A stretch of DNA of 64,000 nt from Acinetobacter chengduensis (GCF_003664645.1 NZ_RCHC01000001.1:248001-312000); one strand, 5' to 3'. Shown: positions 35,993 to 46,132, numbered from the stretch's first letter. Numbers and translations are program-made. Notes: a model not told the origin generated them from the sequence alone.

Positions 35993-36430
35993 TTAGTGCT
36001 GATAATAAATATCTGCATCATTTCCTTCACCACCAGACTGGCCATCTGCACCAAATGAGTACAAATCAAAAGGGCGTCCTTCTGTGCCTGGCGCAACATA
36101 TTGTACGTCATTGTCCCAGCTGTCTTTTGGATAGCCACCTTTCACATAGCCTCCTTGTAGCCAGTTTTTTGCAGACTCAGGTTTAGTGACTAGAGCACCC
36201 AAACCACCATCTTGCATCGATGGATATTTACCATTGTCCATTTTGTACTGATCTAAAGCACCCGCTACACTTTTGAGTGTGATTTGTGTGGTGTCTACTT
36301 TGGCTTTTTCGCCACGTCCCATTACATTAGGTACAATTAAAGCCGCCAATACACCTAAAATCACAATAACAACCATCACTTCAATGAGGGTAAAGCCCGA
36401 TTGTTTTGTCTTTAATCCTTTGCCTTGCAT
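35993..36430 (-). CDS. gspG: type II secretion major pseudopilin GspG
   Basis: The main subunit of the type II secretion pseudopilus. The prepilin signature KQSG-FTLIEVMVVIVILGVL places PilD cleavage after Gly 12, followed by the hydrophobic helix. QYKMDNGKYPSMQDGGLGAL and the C-terminal DLYSFGADGQSGGEGNDADI (calcium-binding loop) are GspG-specific. 145 residues, normal length. It follows gspF in one operon. Confidence 0.96.
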   Translation of the reverse strand: MQGKGLKTKQSGFTLIEVMVVIVILGVLAALIVPNVMGRGEKAKVDTTQITLKSVAGALDQYKMDNGKYPSMQDGGLGALVTKPESAKNWLQGGYVKGGYPKDSWDNDVQYVAPGTEGRPFDLYSFGADGQSGGEGNDADIYYQH

Positions 36431-36467
36431 GTTATTACTCTCGTTTATCTCTTTGGGTTCAACAGGG

Positions 36468-37673
36468 TTAAATCATATTATTCATATTTACTATCGGTAG
36501 CATGACAGCAATCACAATGACCAACACAATACTCGCCATGACCACCAACATGAGTGGCTCTAATAAAGCCAATAATGTTGAAATTAAGGTAGTCACTTCA
36601 CGATCTTGCATCACAGAAGCCCGCTCCAACATACGGTCTAATTCGCCTGAAGATTCACCACTTCGGATCATTTGTACCATCATTGGTGGGAAATAACCAC
36701 TGCGCTCCAGTTGTGTTGCTAAGTTGCCACCTTCAGTGACTTTTTCAGCAGCGCTATTAACTGAATCACGGATCACCCAATTATTACTAACGGCTGCACC
36801 AATTTTGAGTGCGTCCACCAAAGGCACACCTGATTTGGTCAAAATAGACAATGTACTGGCAAAACGCGCCGCATTAATTCCTTTAGACAGCTTGCCAAAT
36901 AAAGGCATTTTTAAAGTAAAGCGGTCAAAGGCATAATGCCCCGCCGTGGTTTTTAAAAAGCGGATGAGCAACATGATTCCCACCGTTGCACCCACCAACA
37001 AAAATGGCCAAGCCACACGAATAAAATCACTAGCCTTCATTAAAGCAACGGTAATCCAAGGTAATGCAGCTTTATCTTGATCGAAGGTTTTTACAATGTC
37101 AGGTACAACATAAGTCATAAGCCCCATCACAATCGCAAAGGACATCAACATTAAAATAATCGGATAGATCATGGCGCCTTGAATCTTTTTTTGCATAGCA
37201 AAACGATTTTCAGTGTAATCCGCCAATTGATCTAAAATTAAATCTAAATGCCCCGAACGCTCACCTGCAGCAATAGTAGCAATATAAAGTTCAGGGAAAC
37301 GCCCCGACTGTTGTAAGGCTTGCGCTAAAGAATGCCCTTCCAACACTTTTGAACGCACAGACATTAAGAGACTTTGTACGTGTGCTTTTTCACTTTGTTT
37401 GCCTACCGCTCGAATCGCCTCTTCTAATGGAATGGCCGCTGCCACCAACACCGCCAACTGCCGAGTCATGAGCGCTAAATCGTATGAGGTAATGCTTTTT
37501 TGAAACCAGCGTGGTTGTGCGTGTTTATCTTTTTGCTCAATAGGATCTACAGCCACGGGAATTAATGCTTTATCACGTAGCTGCTGACGAATTTGACGCG
37601 CAGAATCGCCTTCAAGCACACCTTTCTGTTGCTTGCCTGACGCATCTATGGCGGTAAACTGATATGCTGGCAT
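36468..37673 (-). CDS. gspF: type II secretion inner-membrane platform protein GspF
   Basis: The polytopic platform protein that contacts the GspE ATPase. The 401-residue protein opens with YQFTAIDASGKQQKGVLEGD, carries two T2SSF domains (about residues 70-195 and 270-395) and three transmembrane helices (about 168-190, 220-245, 375-398). AAGERSGHLDLILDQLADY and MIRSGESSGELDRMLERAS are the paired repeat signatures. First gene of gspF-gspG; other gsp genes are absent from the window. Confidence 0.96.
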   Translation of the reverse strand: MPAYQFTAIDASGKQQKGVLEGDSARQIRQQLRDKALIPVAVDPIEQKDKHAQPRWFQKSITSYDLALMTRQLAVLVAAAIPLEEAIRAVGKQSEKAHVQSLLMSVRSKVLEGHSLAQALQQSGRFPELYIATIAAGERSGHLDLILDQLADYTENRFAMQKKIQGAMIYPIILMLMSFAIVMGLMTYVVPDIVKTFDQDKAALPWITVALMKASDFIRVAWPFLLVGATVGIMLLIRFLKTTAGHYAFDRFTLKMPLFGKLSKGINAARFASTLSILTKSGVPLVDALKIGAAVSNNWVIRDSVNSAAEKVTEGGNLATQLERSGYFPPMMVQMIRSGESSGELDRMLERASVMQDREVTTLISTLLALLEPLMLVVMASIVLVIVIAVMLPIVNMNNMI

Positions 37674-37825
37674 TACAATGCTCTAATTTTCCAAAAAACC
37701 CTGTGAGCGCAGTTGCGCCCAACCCTCAAAATCATTCATATTCTTAGATATAAATTGTTTGATCACTCTAACACAACTGTTCTTACAGCACGACGAAATT
37801 TAATCAGGACCTAACTGCCTTTTTT

Positions 37826-40048
37826 ATGCAAGTTTCAGATCTCACCTCCGCCCCAATTTTTCGTGTACGTGTGGCCGTACCTGTGCACTTATATGATTGT
37901 TTTGATTACAGTCTAAGCGCAGAACTTTATCAACGTGCTGAAATTGGCACGCGGGTTGCGGTCTCATTTGGCCGACAAAATCTAGTCGGGGTGATTATGG
38001 AAAAGTTGCCTCCCGATGCTCCGCTCAATCCAGACATCAAGCTCAAAGCGATTACAGAATTGCTCGATGACCGTGCAATTTTGAATACCCGTAGCTTAAA
38101 TTTATTAACCTGGGCCGCGCAGTACTATCAGTTTCCGATTGGAGAAGTGGTGCATAGCGCTATACCTACGCTACTGCGTCAAGGCAAACCCTATAACTTA
38201 TTGGCCCGTACATGGAAACTGTTAGATACCGAAGCCGAAGCTAAACTAAAACGCTCAGAACGCCAACAAGAAGCTTATAAAATATTAAAACTGCATCCTG
38301 CGGGTACCTCCGAAAATGTGCTGAATTTAGCGGGCGTAGAAACGGCAACACTTAAAGCTTTAGAGAAAAAAAATATTTGTATCTGTGAGCTAGAAGCACA
38401 AGATTTTAGCCCAATGCCAATTCAAATGGCACAAATGCCTCTCACTGCAAATCCAGAACAAAAGCATGCCATCGAGTGTATTCTTAAAGCACGCCAAAAA
38501 TATCAGGCTTTTTTACTGGACGGGCTCACGGGTAGTGGCAAAACTGAAGTGTATTTGCAAGTCATGCAGGAAGTATTAAAACAAGGCAAGCAAGTGTTGG
38601 TGTTGGTCCCCGAGATTGGTCTCACCCCACAAACCATTAGCCGTTTTCAGTCACGCTTTCATTGCAATATTGCTTTATTACATTCTGGGCTTAACGATAG
38701 CAAACGCTTACAGGCTTGGCAGGCCGCCGAAACGGGCAAAGCCTCGATTATATTGGGTACACGTTCCGCCATTTTTAGCCCCTTACCCAACTTAGGTTTA
38801 ATCGTGCTTGATGAAGAACACGATTTATCCTTTAAACAGCAAGAAGGCTTTCGTTACCATGCTCGAGATGTCGCATTGTACCGTGGCTATTTAGAACAAT
38901 GTCCCGTGGTGCTCGGCTCGGCGACCCCAAGTATTGAAAGCTATGCGTTGGTACAGCACAAAAAAATGCAGTGTTTAGAGCTAAACCAACGTGCGGGTTC
39001 AGCACTCATGCCTAAAATTCATATTTTGGATTTGAAAATTGCCAAGAAACAACATGGTATCAGCCAGACTTTACTCGATGAGATGAAAAAACGTCTCGAT
39101 AAAAATGAACAAGTCTTGGTATTTTTAAACCGCCGTGGCTATGCGCCTGTACTCATTTGTGAAAGCTGTGCATGGCAGGCCAAGTGCCCACATTGCGATG
39201 CAAACTTTACGGTGCACCGTACGCCCTATCAACATTTACATTGTCACCACTGTGGCACAATTCACCGCATGCCTGAGCATTGCCCACAGTGTGCACACAC
39301 AGAACTAAAACCGTTGGGCTTAGGCACAGCCAAAGTTGAAGAACACTTAAATGAACTATTTCCAGATTATGAAGTGATTCGTGTAGACCGAGACTCCACC
39401 AGTCGCGTCGGAAGCTGGCAAAAAATCTATGACAAAATTCAGCAAAGCAAAGCATCTATTTTATTGGGCACACAAATGTTGGCCAAGGGTCATCATTTTC
39501 CATACGTAACCTTGGTGGCGATTTTAGATATCGACTCAGGCTTATTAAGTGTCGACTTTCGAGCAACAGAACGCACTGCTCAACTGGTAGTGCAAGTTGC
39601 TGGGCGTGCTGGGCGCGGTGAGCGCAAAGGTGATGTCTATTTACAAACCTTAAGACCTGATCATCCTTTGTTAAATACCTTGGTCAAAGAAGATTACCGC
39701 CAATTTGCCAAACAGACGCTGCAAGAGCGCCAAACTGCGCTGATGCCCCCATTTCGCTATGCCGCGCTGATCCGCTGTGAATCCAAAAATCAGGAACTGA
39801 ATAAAGAATTTTTACAGCATCATGCAGCCCTGCTACGTCAAAGTGCGGAATTGAATGTAGACATTTGGGGACCGATTCCAGCACCAATGGAACGTAAAGC
39901 AGGCCGCTATCAATCACACATGGTGTTATTGTCAGCAGATCGTGCCCGATTACATTTTTATATCCGAAATTGGTGGCAAAATATGTTGCATCAAAAGCCT
40001 TCTAGCATGAAATTAACTCTAGATATTGACCCACAAGAACTCAGCTAA
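37826..40048 (+). CDS. priA: primosomal protein N' (replication restart helicase)
   Basis: The 3'-5' helicase that reloads DnaB at stalled forks. The 740-residue protein has an N-terminal DNA-binding domain (VRVAVPVHLYDCFDYSL), Walker A LLDGLTGSGKTEVYLQ, DEEH box VLDEEHDLSFKQQE, a zinc-binding region with paired Cys (CESCAWQAKCPHCDANF, CHHCGTIHRMPEHCPQC) and helicase motif VVQVAGRAGRGERKG. Full length. Diverges from gspF across a 152-base gap that holds both promoters. Confidence 0.97.
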   Translation: MQVSDLTSAPIFRVRVAVPVHLYDCFDYSLSAELYQRAEIGTRVAVSFGRQNLVGVIMEKLPPDAPLNPDIKLKAITELLDDRAILNTRSLNLLTWAAQYYQFPIGEVVHSAIPTLLRQGKPYNLLARTWKLLDTEAEAKLKRSERQQEAYKILKLHPAGTSENVLNLAGVETATLKALEKKNICICELEAQDFSPMPIQMAQMPLTANPEQKHAIECILKARQKYQAFLLDGLTGSGKTEVYLQVMQEVLKQGKQVLVLVPEIGLTPQTISRFQSRFHCNIALLHSGLNDSKRLQAWQAAETGKASIILGTRSAIFSPLPNLGLIVLDEEHDLSFKQQEGFRYHARDVALYRGYLEQCPVVLGSATPSIESYALVQHKKMQCLELNQRAGSALMPKIHILDLKIAKKQHGISQTLLDEMKKRLDKNEQVLVFLNRRGYAPVLICESCAWQAKCPHCDANFTVHRTPYQHLHCHHCGTIHRMPEHCPQCAHTELKPLGLGTAKVEEHLNELFPDYEVIRVDRDSTSRVGSWQKIYDKIQQSKASILLGTQMLAKGHHFPYVTLVAILDIDSGLLSVDFRATERTAQLVVQVAGRAGRGERKGDVYLQTLRPDHPLLNTLVKEDYRQFAKQTLQERQTALMPPFRYAALIRCESKNQELNKEFLQHHAALLRQSAELNVDIWGPIPAPMERKAGRYQSHMVLLSADRARLHFYIRNWWQNMLHQKPSSMKLTLDIDPQELS

Positions 40049-40108
40049 TTTGATGCCTATACTTCAAAATTACTGCTTGTGTTGAATGGATAAACCGAGG
40101 ACAGACTT

Positions 40109-41962
40109 ATGTCATTACTGTTGCAAATCACCCTGTTTCTAGGAGCATCTTTGCTTCTGGTGCCTTTACTAAAAAGGCTGGGCATTGCAACTGTACTCGG
40201 CTATTTATTCACAGGAATTTTACTGGGGCCGAGTGTATTTAATCTAGCCAGTGACCCAGAAGCCATTCAAGAATTGGCTGAGTTTGGTGTCATTCTCTTA
40301 ATGTTTATTATTGGCTTAGAGCTACGCCCCCAGCGTTTATGGTCTATGCGCCAATCCATTTTTGGTATGGGCAGCCTACAAGTGGGCTTAACGGGTATGT
40401 GTTTAGCACTACTCAGTTTTGTGGCTTTGCAACAAGGCATCGCCGCCAGCTTTGTGATTGGCTTTGCACTGGCCTTGTCGTCTACCGCGTTTGTGTTGCA
40501 ACTCTTGACCGAAAAACAACAACTCAACACCACTTACGGTCAGCAATCTTTTTCTATTTTACTATTTCAAGACATGGCGGCCATTCCACTACTGGCCATT
40601 ATTCCAATGCTCGCGGGCACGCAGTCTACACATCATGGTATTGCTTATTTTGCGGCCATTGTGGCGACCTTTAGTGGCTTGTTTTTATTTAGTCGCTATC
40701 TGATGCGCCCATTCTTCCGTTTTGTGGCCAAAAGTGGCGCCCACGAACTCATTACCGCAGTAGGACTCTTTATTGTTTTAGCTGTGGTCGGCCTGATGGA
40801 TGTGTTAGGTATCAGTACTACACTCGGGGCATTTTTAACTGGTGTGCTACTGGCCGACTCCGAATTCCGCCATGAACTTGAGGCGAGTATCGCTCCGTTT
40901 AAAGGATTGTTACTCGGCCTATTCTTTATGACTGTAGGAATGACCACGCAGTTATCATTGTTTGTCGATGCACCATGGCTCATTATTGGTGGCGCACTCT
41001 GCCTCATGTTGGTCAAAATAATCACCTTGACGGGCGTTGCACGTTATCTCAAAAACTCATGGCAGAACAGCTTAATGCTCGCTACCTGCCTCGCACAAGG
41101 TGGCGAATTTGCCTTTGTAGTGCTGAGCGTAGCCCGCAGTGAACAGGTGGTTAGCCAAGCCATCGTAGAACCTGTGGTCTTGATAGTGACACTATCTATG
41201 GTGCTCACGCCAATCGCCTACTGGCTCATGAACTCGGTGATTTTGCCTCGCTTTAGCCAAAGCAAAATTGCGCCTGAATATGATGATATTCCAGATCAGC
41301 ACCATCCTGTGATTATTGCGGGCTTTGGACGCTTTGGCCAAATTATTGCGCGTGTTGCCCATATCCAACATTTATCGTTTACAGCCATCGATAGCAATTT
41401 AGATAAAGTCGACTTTGTGCGTAATTATGGTGGCCAACTCTACTACGGCGATGCTACCCAACCTGAAATTTTACGTGCCGCTGGGCTTGAACATGCGCGT
41501 GTATTTGTACTGGCCATCGATGATATTGAAGATTCCATGAATGTTGCCCGACATATTCGATTGAATTATCCTAAACTTAAAATGTTAGTCCGTGCACGTG
41601 ATCGACACCATGTACACTTATTGCGTGATCTAGGTGTAGAGCATATCTGGCGTGAAACCTATTTATCCTCTTTAGGCATGGCTTATCACATGCTCCGCGA
41701 TGCGGGTATTAATGAAGATGATGCCTATAAAAGTATTGAGCTGTTCCGTGATTATGATGAAACACTCTTAGAACAACAGCAACACATCTATACAGATGAG
41801 CAAAAAATCTATGAAACCCATCGTAATGCTCTCGCAGAATTAGAACATTTATTTGCCAGCGATACCCAAATACGCCAACCGCACACAGGGGTCGATTTAC
41901 AACGTGGTTTACAACGCCAACGAATTGATGTGTCGCGTGATGAAAAGGATGATCTGAAATGA
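40109..41962 (+). CDS. CPA2 cation:proton antiporter with RCK domain (KefB/C-like)
   Basis: A 617-residue inner-membrane antiporter. Residues 1-380 form about 12 helices of the Na+/H+ exchanger fold (GYLFTGILLGPSVFNL, FGVILLMFIIGLELRPQRLW, ALALSSTAFVLQLLTE). Residues about 395-515 are an RCK/TrkA-N domain with the nucleotide-binding GFGRFGQIIARVAHI. The C-terminal tail is charged. Glutathione-gated K+ efflux is the likely role, by family; the ancillary KefF/KefG gene is not adjacent. Confidence 0.91.
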   Translation: MSLLLQITLFLGASLLLVPLLKRLGIATVLGYLFTGILLGPSVFNLASDPEAIQELAEFGVILLMFIIGLELRPQRLWSMRQSIFGMGSLQVGLTGMCLALLSFVALQQGIAASFVIGFALALSSTAFVLQLLTEKQQLNTTYGQQSFSILLFQDMAAIPLLAIIPMLAGTQSTHHGIAYFAAIVATFSGLFLFSRYLMRPFFRFVAKSGAHELITAVGLFIVLAVVGLMDVLGISTTLGAFLTGVLLADSEFRHELEASIAPFKGLLLGLFFMTVGMTTQLSLFVDAPWLIIGGALCLMLVKIITLTGVARYLKNSWQNSLMLATCLAQGGEFAFVVLSVARSEQVVSQAIVEPVVLIVTLSMVLTPIAYWLMNSVILPRFSQSKIAPEYDDIPDQHHPVIIAGFGRFGQIIARVAHIQHLSFTAIDSNLDKVDFVRNYGGQLYYGDATQPEILRAAGLEHARVFVLAIDDIEDSMNVARHIRLNYPKLKMLVRARDRHHVHLLRDLGVEHIWRETYLSSLGMAYHMLRDAGINEDDAYKSIELFRDYDETLLEQQQHIYTDEQKIYETHRNALAELEHLFASDTQIRQPHTGVDLQRGLQRQRIDVSRDEKDDLK

Positions 41963-42012
41963 CTTGTGTTTTACAATACTGGCACCATTAAAGCAGGGTT
42001 ATGGAGAATTTT

Positions 42013-42888
42013 ATGCCTGATTTACGTCAACGCTTTTTTATTGAAGACAGCCCTGTGCGTGGTGAAGTCGTTCATCTTGAAGATGCTTTACAAACCATTC
42101 TTGCACAACGTGACTATGCGCCTGCAATTAAAATTTTATTGGGTGAAATGCTCAGTGCAACAGCGCTGTTGGCCAGCACTTTAAAAATTAAAGGCCGTAT
42201 TAGCTTACAAATTCAAGCGGCTGGTACATTTAAATGGGGCATGGCTGAATGTAACCATTTAGGTGAAGTCCGTGCATTGGCCGACTATGAAGAAGATCCA
42301 CACTTCATAGAAGCTACCGACAGTAGCGTAGTGCTCCAAACTTTGGTTAATCCAGTGTTATTCATTAACATTGAACCTGAATTTGGCGAACGTTATCAAG
42401 GGATTGTGCCCCTCGATAAGCCAAACCTCGCGGGTTGTTTAATGCAATATTATGATTTGTCTGCACAAATCCCAACACGTATTGTCTTAGCAAGTAATGA
42501 ACAACGCTCAGGTGGCTTACTCATTCAGTTATTGCCACGAAACAGCGAAGAAGAGCAAAAACGTGTAGATGAAGACTTGTGGCCTCGTCTGACCATGCTG
42601 ACTGAAACACTAAAAGCAGATGAGTTAACCAACTTAGAAAGCACTGAAATCTTATATCGTTTATATAACGAAGAAGAAGTGCGTTTACCTGAAGTTGAAC
42701 TGCTTAAATTTGGTTGCACTTGCTCTAAAGAACGCTGTTCAGATGCACTAAAACAAATTGGTGTGGATGCGGTACGTGAAACACTTGAACATCAAAATCC
42801 AATTCAAATGGATTGCCAGTTCTGTAATAGTCACTACCAATTCTCTGCCGAAGAAGCATTGGGTTTATTTGGTGAACATCTCAGCTAA
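42013..42888 (+). CDS. hslO: redox-regulated chaperone Hsp33
   Basis: A holdase chaperone activated by oxidation in the cytosol. The zinc/redox switch is present near the C-terminus as GCTCSKERC followed by DCQFCNSHY (CxC and CxxC). The N-terminal RFFIEDSPVRGEVVHLEDAL is typical. The ATG at 42013 follows GGAG by 6 bases; an upstream ATG at 42001 (four codons longer) has a poorer site. 291 residues. Terminator follows. Confidence 0.96.
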   Translation: MPDLRQRFFIEDSPVRGEVVHLEDALQTILAQRDYAPAIKILLGEMLSATALLASTLKIKGRISLQIQAAGTFKWGMAECNHLGEVRALADYEEDPHFIEATDSSVVLQTLVNPVLFINIEPEFGERYQGIVPLDKPNLAGCLMQYYDLSAQIPTRIVLASNEQRSGGLLIQLLPRNSEEEQKRVDEDLWPRLTMLTETLKADELTNLESTEILYRLYNEEEVRLPEVELLKFGCTCSKERCSDALKQIGVDAVRETLEHQNPIQMDCQFCNSHYQFSAEEALGLFGEHLS

Positions 42889-42904
42889 ATCCTGCCTCAT
42901 CTAA

Positions 42905-42929
42905 AAGCGCCCTTCAGGGCGCTTTTTTT
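42905..42929 (+). terminator. Rho-independent terminator of hslO
   Basis: Stem AAGCGCCC/GGGCGCTT, loop TTCA, seven T residues. Confidence 0.92.
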
Positions 42930-43153
42930 ATGTTAAAGCCTATACTTTAAATGCAAAAATAGACTCATGCCATGCACCCAAACATTACAAATTTTATAAC
43001 ACTTAAAGCTTAGAAATCGCTCGAAAAAAGCCGATAAACTGCTCTTGTTATTTGCATTTGTTCTTGTAAAATTTGCGCACACTGAAGGTACAAATATAAT
43101 TTCAACCTTCTTTGAATAATTAAAATGATGCTAATAAATAATGGATAATATAG

Positions 43154-43609
43154 ATGAATAAGAAAATTATTTTGGGAGCTTTCGCTCTCTCAATAACCTG
43201 CTTTTTTCAAGTGCAGGCTGCAGACCTAGCAGGACGCTGGAAAACCATAGACGATAAAACGGGCTATGCACGTGCAGAAGTTCTCATTAGTAAACTCAAA
43301 GATGGTAGCTACACCGGTAAAATTGTCAAAGTGCATGCTATTCCCAACCGCACTGCAATCGACCATTGCGACAAATGTGAAGGCAAGTTAAAAAATGCGC
43401 CTTTAATTGGTCTCCCAATTTTCTCAGGCTTCCATCAAGATGATGAAAATAAAAATGAATATATCAATGGTAAAGTCATTGATCCCTTAACAGGTAACGT
43501 CTATCAAGGTAAAGGGCAACTCAATGCACGTGGCAATGTACTCACCCTGCGTGGCTATTTAGGCACCACCCTATTAGGACGCACCGTGTCTTGGATTCGC
43601 ATAGACTAA
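43154..43609 (+). CDS. secreted DUF2147 protein, paralogue 1
   Basis: A 151-residue exported protein: signal peptide to about residue 22 (cleavage near VQA-ADL), then the DUF2147 domain. GRWKTIDDKTGYARAEVLIS, a CxxC pair (HCDKCEG), PLIGLPIFSGF, KVIDPLTGNVYQGKGQL and RGYLGTTLLGRTVSWIR mark the fold. DUF2147 is a lipocalin-like periplasmic or secreted domain of unknown ligand. It is the first of four paralogues in this region; the transcript carries its own promoter region, and a perfect hairpin follows it. Confidence 0.88.
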   Translation: MNKKIILGAFALSITCFFQVQAADLAGRWKTIDDKTGYARAEVLISKLKDGSYTGKIVKVHAIPNRTAIDHCDKCEGKLKNAPLIGLPIFSGFHQDDENKNEYINGKVIDPLTGNVYQGKGQLNARGNVLTLRGYLGTTLLGRTVSWIRID

Positions 43610-43631
43610 TAACGCTTATAGCAAACCAATC

Positions 43632-43663
43632 GCATTATTTGTCTGTCGATAGACAAATAATGC
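43632..43663. repeat. perfect 13-bp inverted repeat
   Basis: GCATTATTTGTCT and AGACAAATAATGC with loop GTCGAT, 22 bases after the first DUF2147 gene. It has no T-run, so it is either a weak terminator, an mRNA-end stabiliser or an operator. The rest of 43664-43906 shows no gene. Confidence 0.7.
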
Positions 43664-43906
43664 CTCAACACCCCACACTAATCACCATTCAGCACACCAT
43701 AACCTATTCAAAGATCTCAATGTGATTGAGTTTTCACTTTCATATTCAGAGTGCAATAAATTTAATACTTCACGTAAAGTATATCTTTTTCAATCAACTG
43801 ATTTGTCTAGTATTTATTGCATCACTTAAGCTATATTAAATCCATACTTTTTGTATGCCTATCTTCTTAGGCATATCTTCTCCTTCGTTGTGTGGATGTT
43901 CCAATT

Positions 43907-44371
43907 ATGAAAAAGCACCCCTTCACTGCCCTTATTTTAGCATTCAGTTGTATGACAAGCCTCGCTGCATGGGCGGCAACAAGCGACCCATTGGTGGGGA
44001 CTTGGAAAACCATCGATGACCGTACGGGTTATTCATTGTCAGATGTCATTATTCAAAAAAACAAAAATAATGAATACAGCGCCAAAATTATTAATGTGCG
44101 TAGTGTGCCTGGCGCAGAAGCTCTGGCCAACTGTATCAAATGTACGGGTCCACAAAAAAATCAACCTTTAGTCGGTTTAACCACGCTCACGGGCCTAACC
44201 ATAGACCCACACAATGCTTTTGAATTTAATGGTGGCGAACTGCTCGATCCGAAATCTGGACAACGCTATCAAGCTCGAGCACGCTTAATGAGTAACGGTA
44301 AACACTTGATCATTCATAGTAGTATGGAAGGTTCTGCCGTCGGACGAAATATCACTTGGGTTAAAAACTAA
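43907..44371 (+). CDS. secreted DUF2147 protein, paralogue 2
   Basis: A 154-residue exported DUF2147 protein with a signal peptide ending near AWA-ATS. TWKTIDDRTGYSLSDVIIQ, the CxxC pair NCIKCTG, QPLVGLTTLTGL and SAVGRNITWVK align with paralogue 1. It is the most diverged of the four: GYLG in the final repeat is SSMEG here and the FKNDP turn is changed. The ATG at 43907 (MKKHPF) gives a normal signal peptide; a GTG five codons upstream is possible. Has its own terminator. Confidence 0.86.
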   Translation: MKKHPFTALILAFSCMTSLAAWAATSDPLVGTWKTIDDRTGYSLSDVIIQKNKNNEYSAKIINVRSVPGAEALANCIKCTGPQKNQPLVGLTTLTGLTIDPHNAFEFNGGELLDPKSGQRYQARARLMSNGKHLIIHSSMEGSAVGRNITWVKN

Positions 44372-44374
44372 ATT

Positions 44375-44401
44375 AAAGCCCCATTCAAAGGGGCTTTTTT
44401 A
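44375..44401 (+). terminator. Rho-independent terminator after DUF2147 paralogue 2
   Basis: Stem AAAGCCCC/GGGGCTTT, seven-base loop, run of T. Confidence 0.9.
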
Positions 44402-44550
44402 TACGACTTTATTCAACATTATTTTAGATATCCATAGCATTTAAATGTAAGAATGTGACATAGATAACAATATATCTATTTGTTTTTTAAAAATTAAATT
44501 ATTAGAATAACTACTCTAAAAATACATAACACTTTAGATTAGGGATATCT

Positions 44551-45009
44551 ATGGCTGTATATAAAAGCATCTTCACTGCACTCGTTTTTTCTGTCATCAG
44601 TAGTCTGAGCTATGCCAATGACGATCCACTGGTAGGTAAATGGAAAACCATTGATGATCGGACTGGATATTCACGTGCTGACGTAGAAATTAAGAAAAAG
44701 CCAGATGGTACTTATGAAGGTGTGATTGTAGAAACTCGTAATATTCCAGGTACGGACAAAATGGTAATCTGTAGTAATTGTCCAGGTCATCTAAAAGATA
44801 AACCATTTTTAGGCTTACCTTTTATTTGGGGATTTAAAAATGACCCAGATAACCCGCTTTCGTATGTGCAAGGGAAAGTATTAGACCCAATTGGGGGTAA
44901 AATTTATAAAGGTAAAGCACGTTTAAATGCCTCAGGCAAACGCCTCACTATTCGTGGTTATGTGGGTGTATCTGTGATCGGCCGAAGTGTGACATGGATT
45001 AAATACTAA
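44551..45009 (+). CDS. secreted DUF2147 protein, paralogue 3
   Basis: A 152-residue exported DUF2147 protein, signal peptide ending near SYA-NDD. KWKTIDDRTGYSRADVEIK, CSNCPG, KPFLGLPFIWGF, KVLDPIGGKIYKGKARL and RGYVGVSVIGRSVTWI are closest to paralogue 4. Own terminator; followed at 137 bases by cbpA. Confidence 0.88.
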   Translation: MAVYKSIFTALVFSVISSLSYANDDPLVGKWKTIDDRTGYSRADVEIKKKPDGTYEGVIVETRNIPGTDKMVICSNCPGHLKDKPFLGLPFIWGFKNDPDNPLSYVQGKVLDPIGGKIYKGKARLNASGKRLTIRGYVGVSVIGRSVTWIKY

Positions 45010-45028
45010 GCCGAAATATAGCGTGATC

Positions 45029-45055
45029 AAAGCCTCTTTTTAGAGGCTTTTTTTA
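45029..45055 (+). terminator. Rho-independent terminator after DUF2147 paralogue 3
   Basis: Stem AAAGCCTCT/AGAGGCTTT with loop TTTT and a T-run. Confidence 0.9.
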
Positions 45056-45145
45056 TTGTCATGATTTGAAACAAACTGCTGCAAATAAACACTGTTTCAG
45101 AAATATGAACGTCATACTATTGATTAAAATACAATCAATTTATAA

Positions 45146-46114
45146 ATGACGAGTATGACGACTAAAACCCCAAAAAATTATTATGATGTACTGGGTGTAA
45201 CACGAGAGGCTTCTGCAGAACAGATTAAAAAAGCCTATCGAAAATTAGCTCGGAAATATCATCCCGATGTCAGCAAAGAGGATGATGCTGAAACGCGTAT
45301 GCAAGAAGTCAATGTGGCTTATGACACGCTTAGTGATACAGCAAAGAAGCAAGAATATGACTTCCAACTGGATCATCCAAACTTTGCCAATAGCAACTCC
45401 AACCATACGCATAGCCATGATTTTAACGATGATGTTTTTCATCATTATCGTAGCTCGCAACAACAATCTGATTTTAGCGGTTTTGAAGATTTATTTGGCC
45501 GCTTTGGCTCAGGATTTGGCGGTGGTCGAAATCATCAAAACGATGGTGCAATGCGCTATAAAGGTGAAGACCAACATGCACGAATTGATGTAGAACTTCA
45601 GGTGGCCTACGAAGGTAGTACCCAAAAATTAAGTTTACAAATTCCAACTTATAACGCTTATGGTGAGCCTGAAGTTCAACGCAAAACGCTTGAAGTTAAA
45701 ATTCCTGCTGGACTCAAAGATGGTCAACAAATTCGCCTCAACAAACAAGGCCAACAAGGGATCAATGGTGGCGAAAATGGCGATCTATATATTGAAATTC
45801 ATTATCCAGCCACACATCGCTACCACGTCGAGGGGGCCAATGTGTTTTGTCATGTTGATATTAGCCCTTGGGAAGCTGCTTTAGGGCAAAACATTGAAGT
45901 CAACCTACCCAATGGGCGCAATGTGAATGTGAGCCTACCTAAAAATGCAAAAACAGGCCAACAACTCAGACTCAAAGATCAAGGCATTCCAGCCCAACCT
46001 GCTGGGCATTTGTACTTAATCCTCAATATCGTGTTGCCGGTGGCGCAAACCGACCAACAATTACGTGCCTACCAAGATTTTGCTGAAGCATTTCACCAAT
46101 TTAATCCTCGTTAG
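45146..46114 (+). CDS. cbpA: DnaJ-like co-chaperone CbpA
   Basis: A 322-residue type II J-domain co-chaperone of DnaK. J domain at residues 10-75 with HPD at 39-41 (KYHPDVSK), a Gly/Phe-rich linker (FGRFGSGFGGGRN) and a CTD with no zinc finger (VELQVAYEGSTQKLSL, GQQIRLNKQGQQG). A His-rich stretch (NHTHSHDFNDDVFHHYR) precedes the Gly/Phe part. Its modulator cbpM follows 18 bases later. Confidence 0.95.
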   Translation: MTSMTTKTPKNYYDVLGVTREASAEQIKKAYRKLARKYHPDVSKEDDAETRMQEVNVAYDTLSDTAKKQEYDFQLDHPNFANSNSNHTHSHDFNDDVFHHYRSSQQQSDFSGFEDLFGRFGSGFGGGRNHQNDGAMRYKGEDQHARIDVELQVAYEGSTQKLSLQIPTYNAYGEPEVQRKTLEVKIPAGLKDGQQIRLNKQGQQGINGGENGDLYIEIHYPATHRYHVEGANVFCHVDISPWEAALGQNIEVNLPNGRNVNVSLPKNAKTGQQLRLKDQGIPAQPAGHLYLILNIVLPVAQTDQQLRAYQDFAEAFHQFNPR

Positions 46115-46132
46115 TGTTAAGGAGAAATCTCT

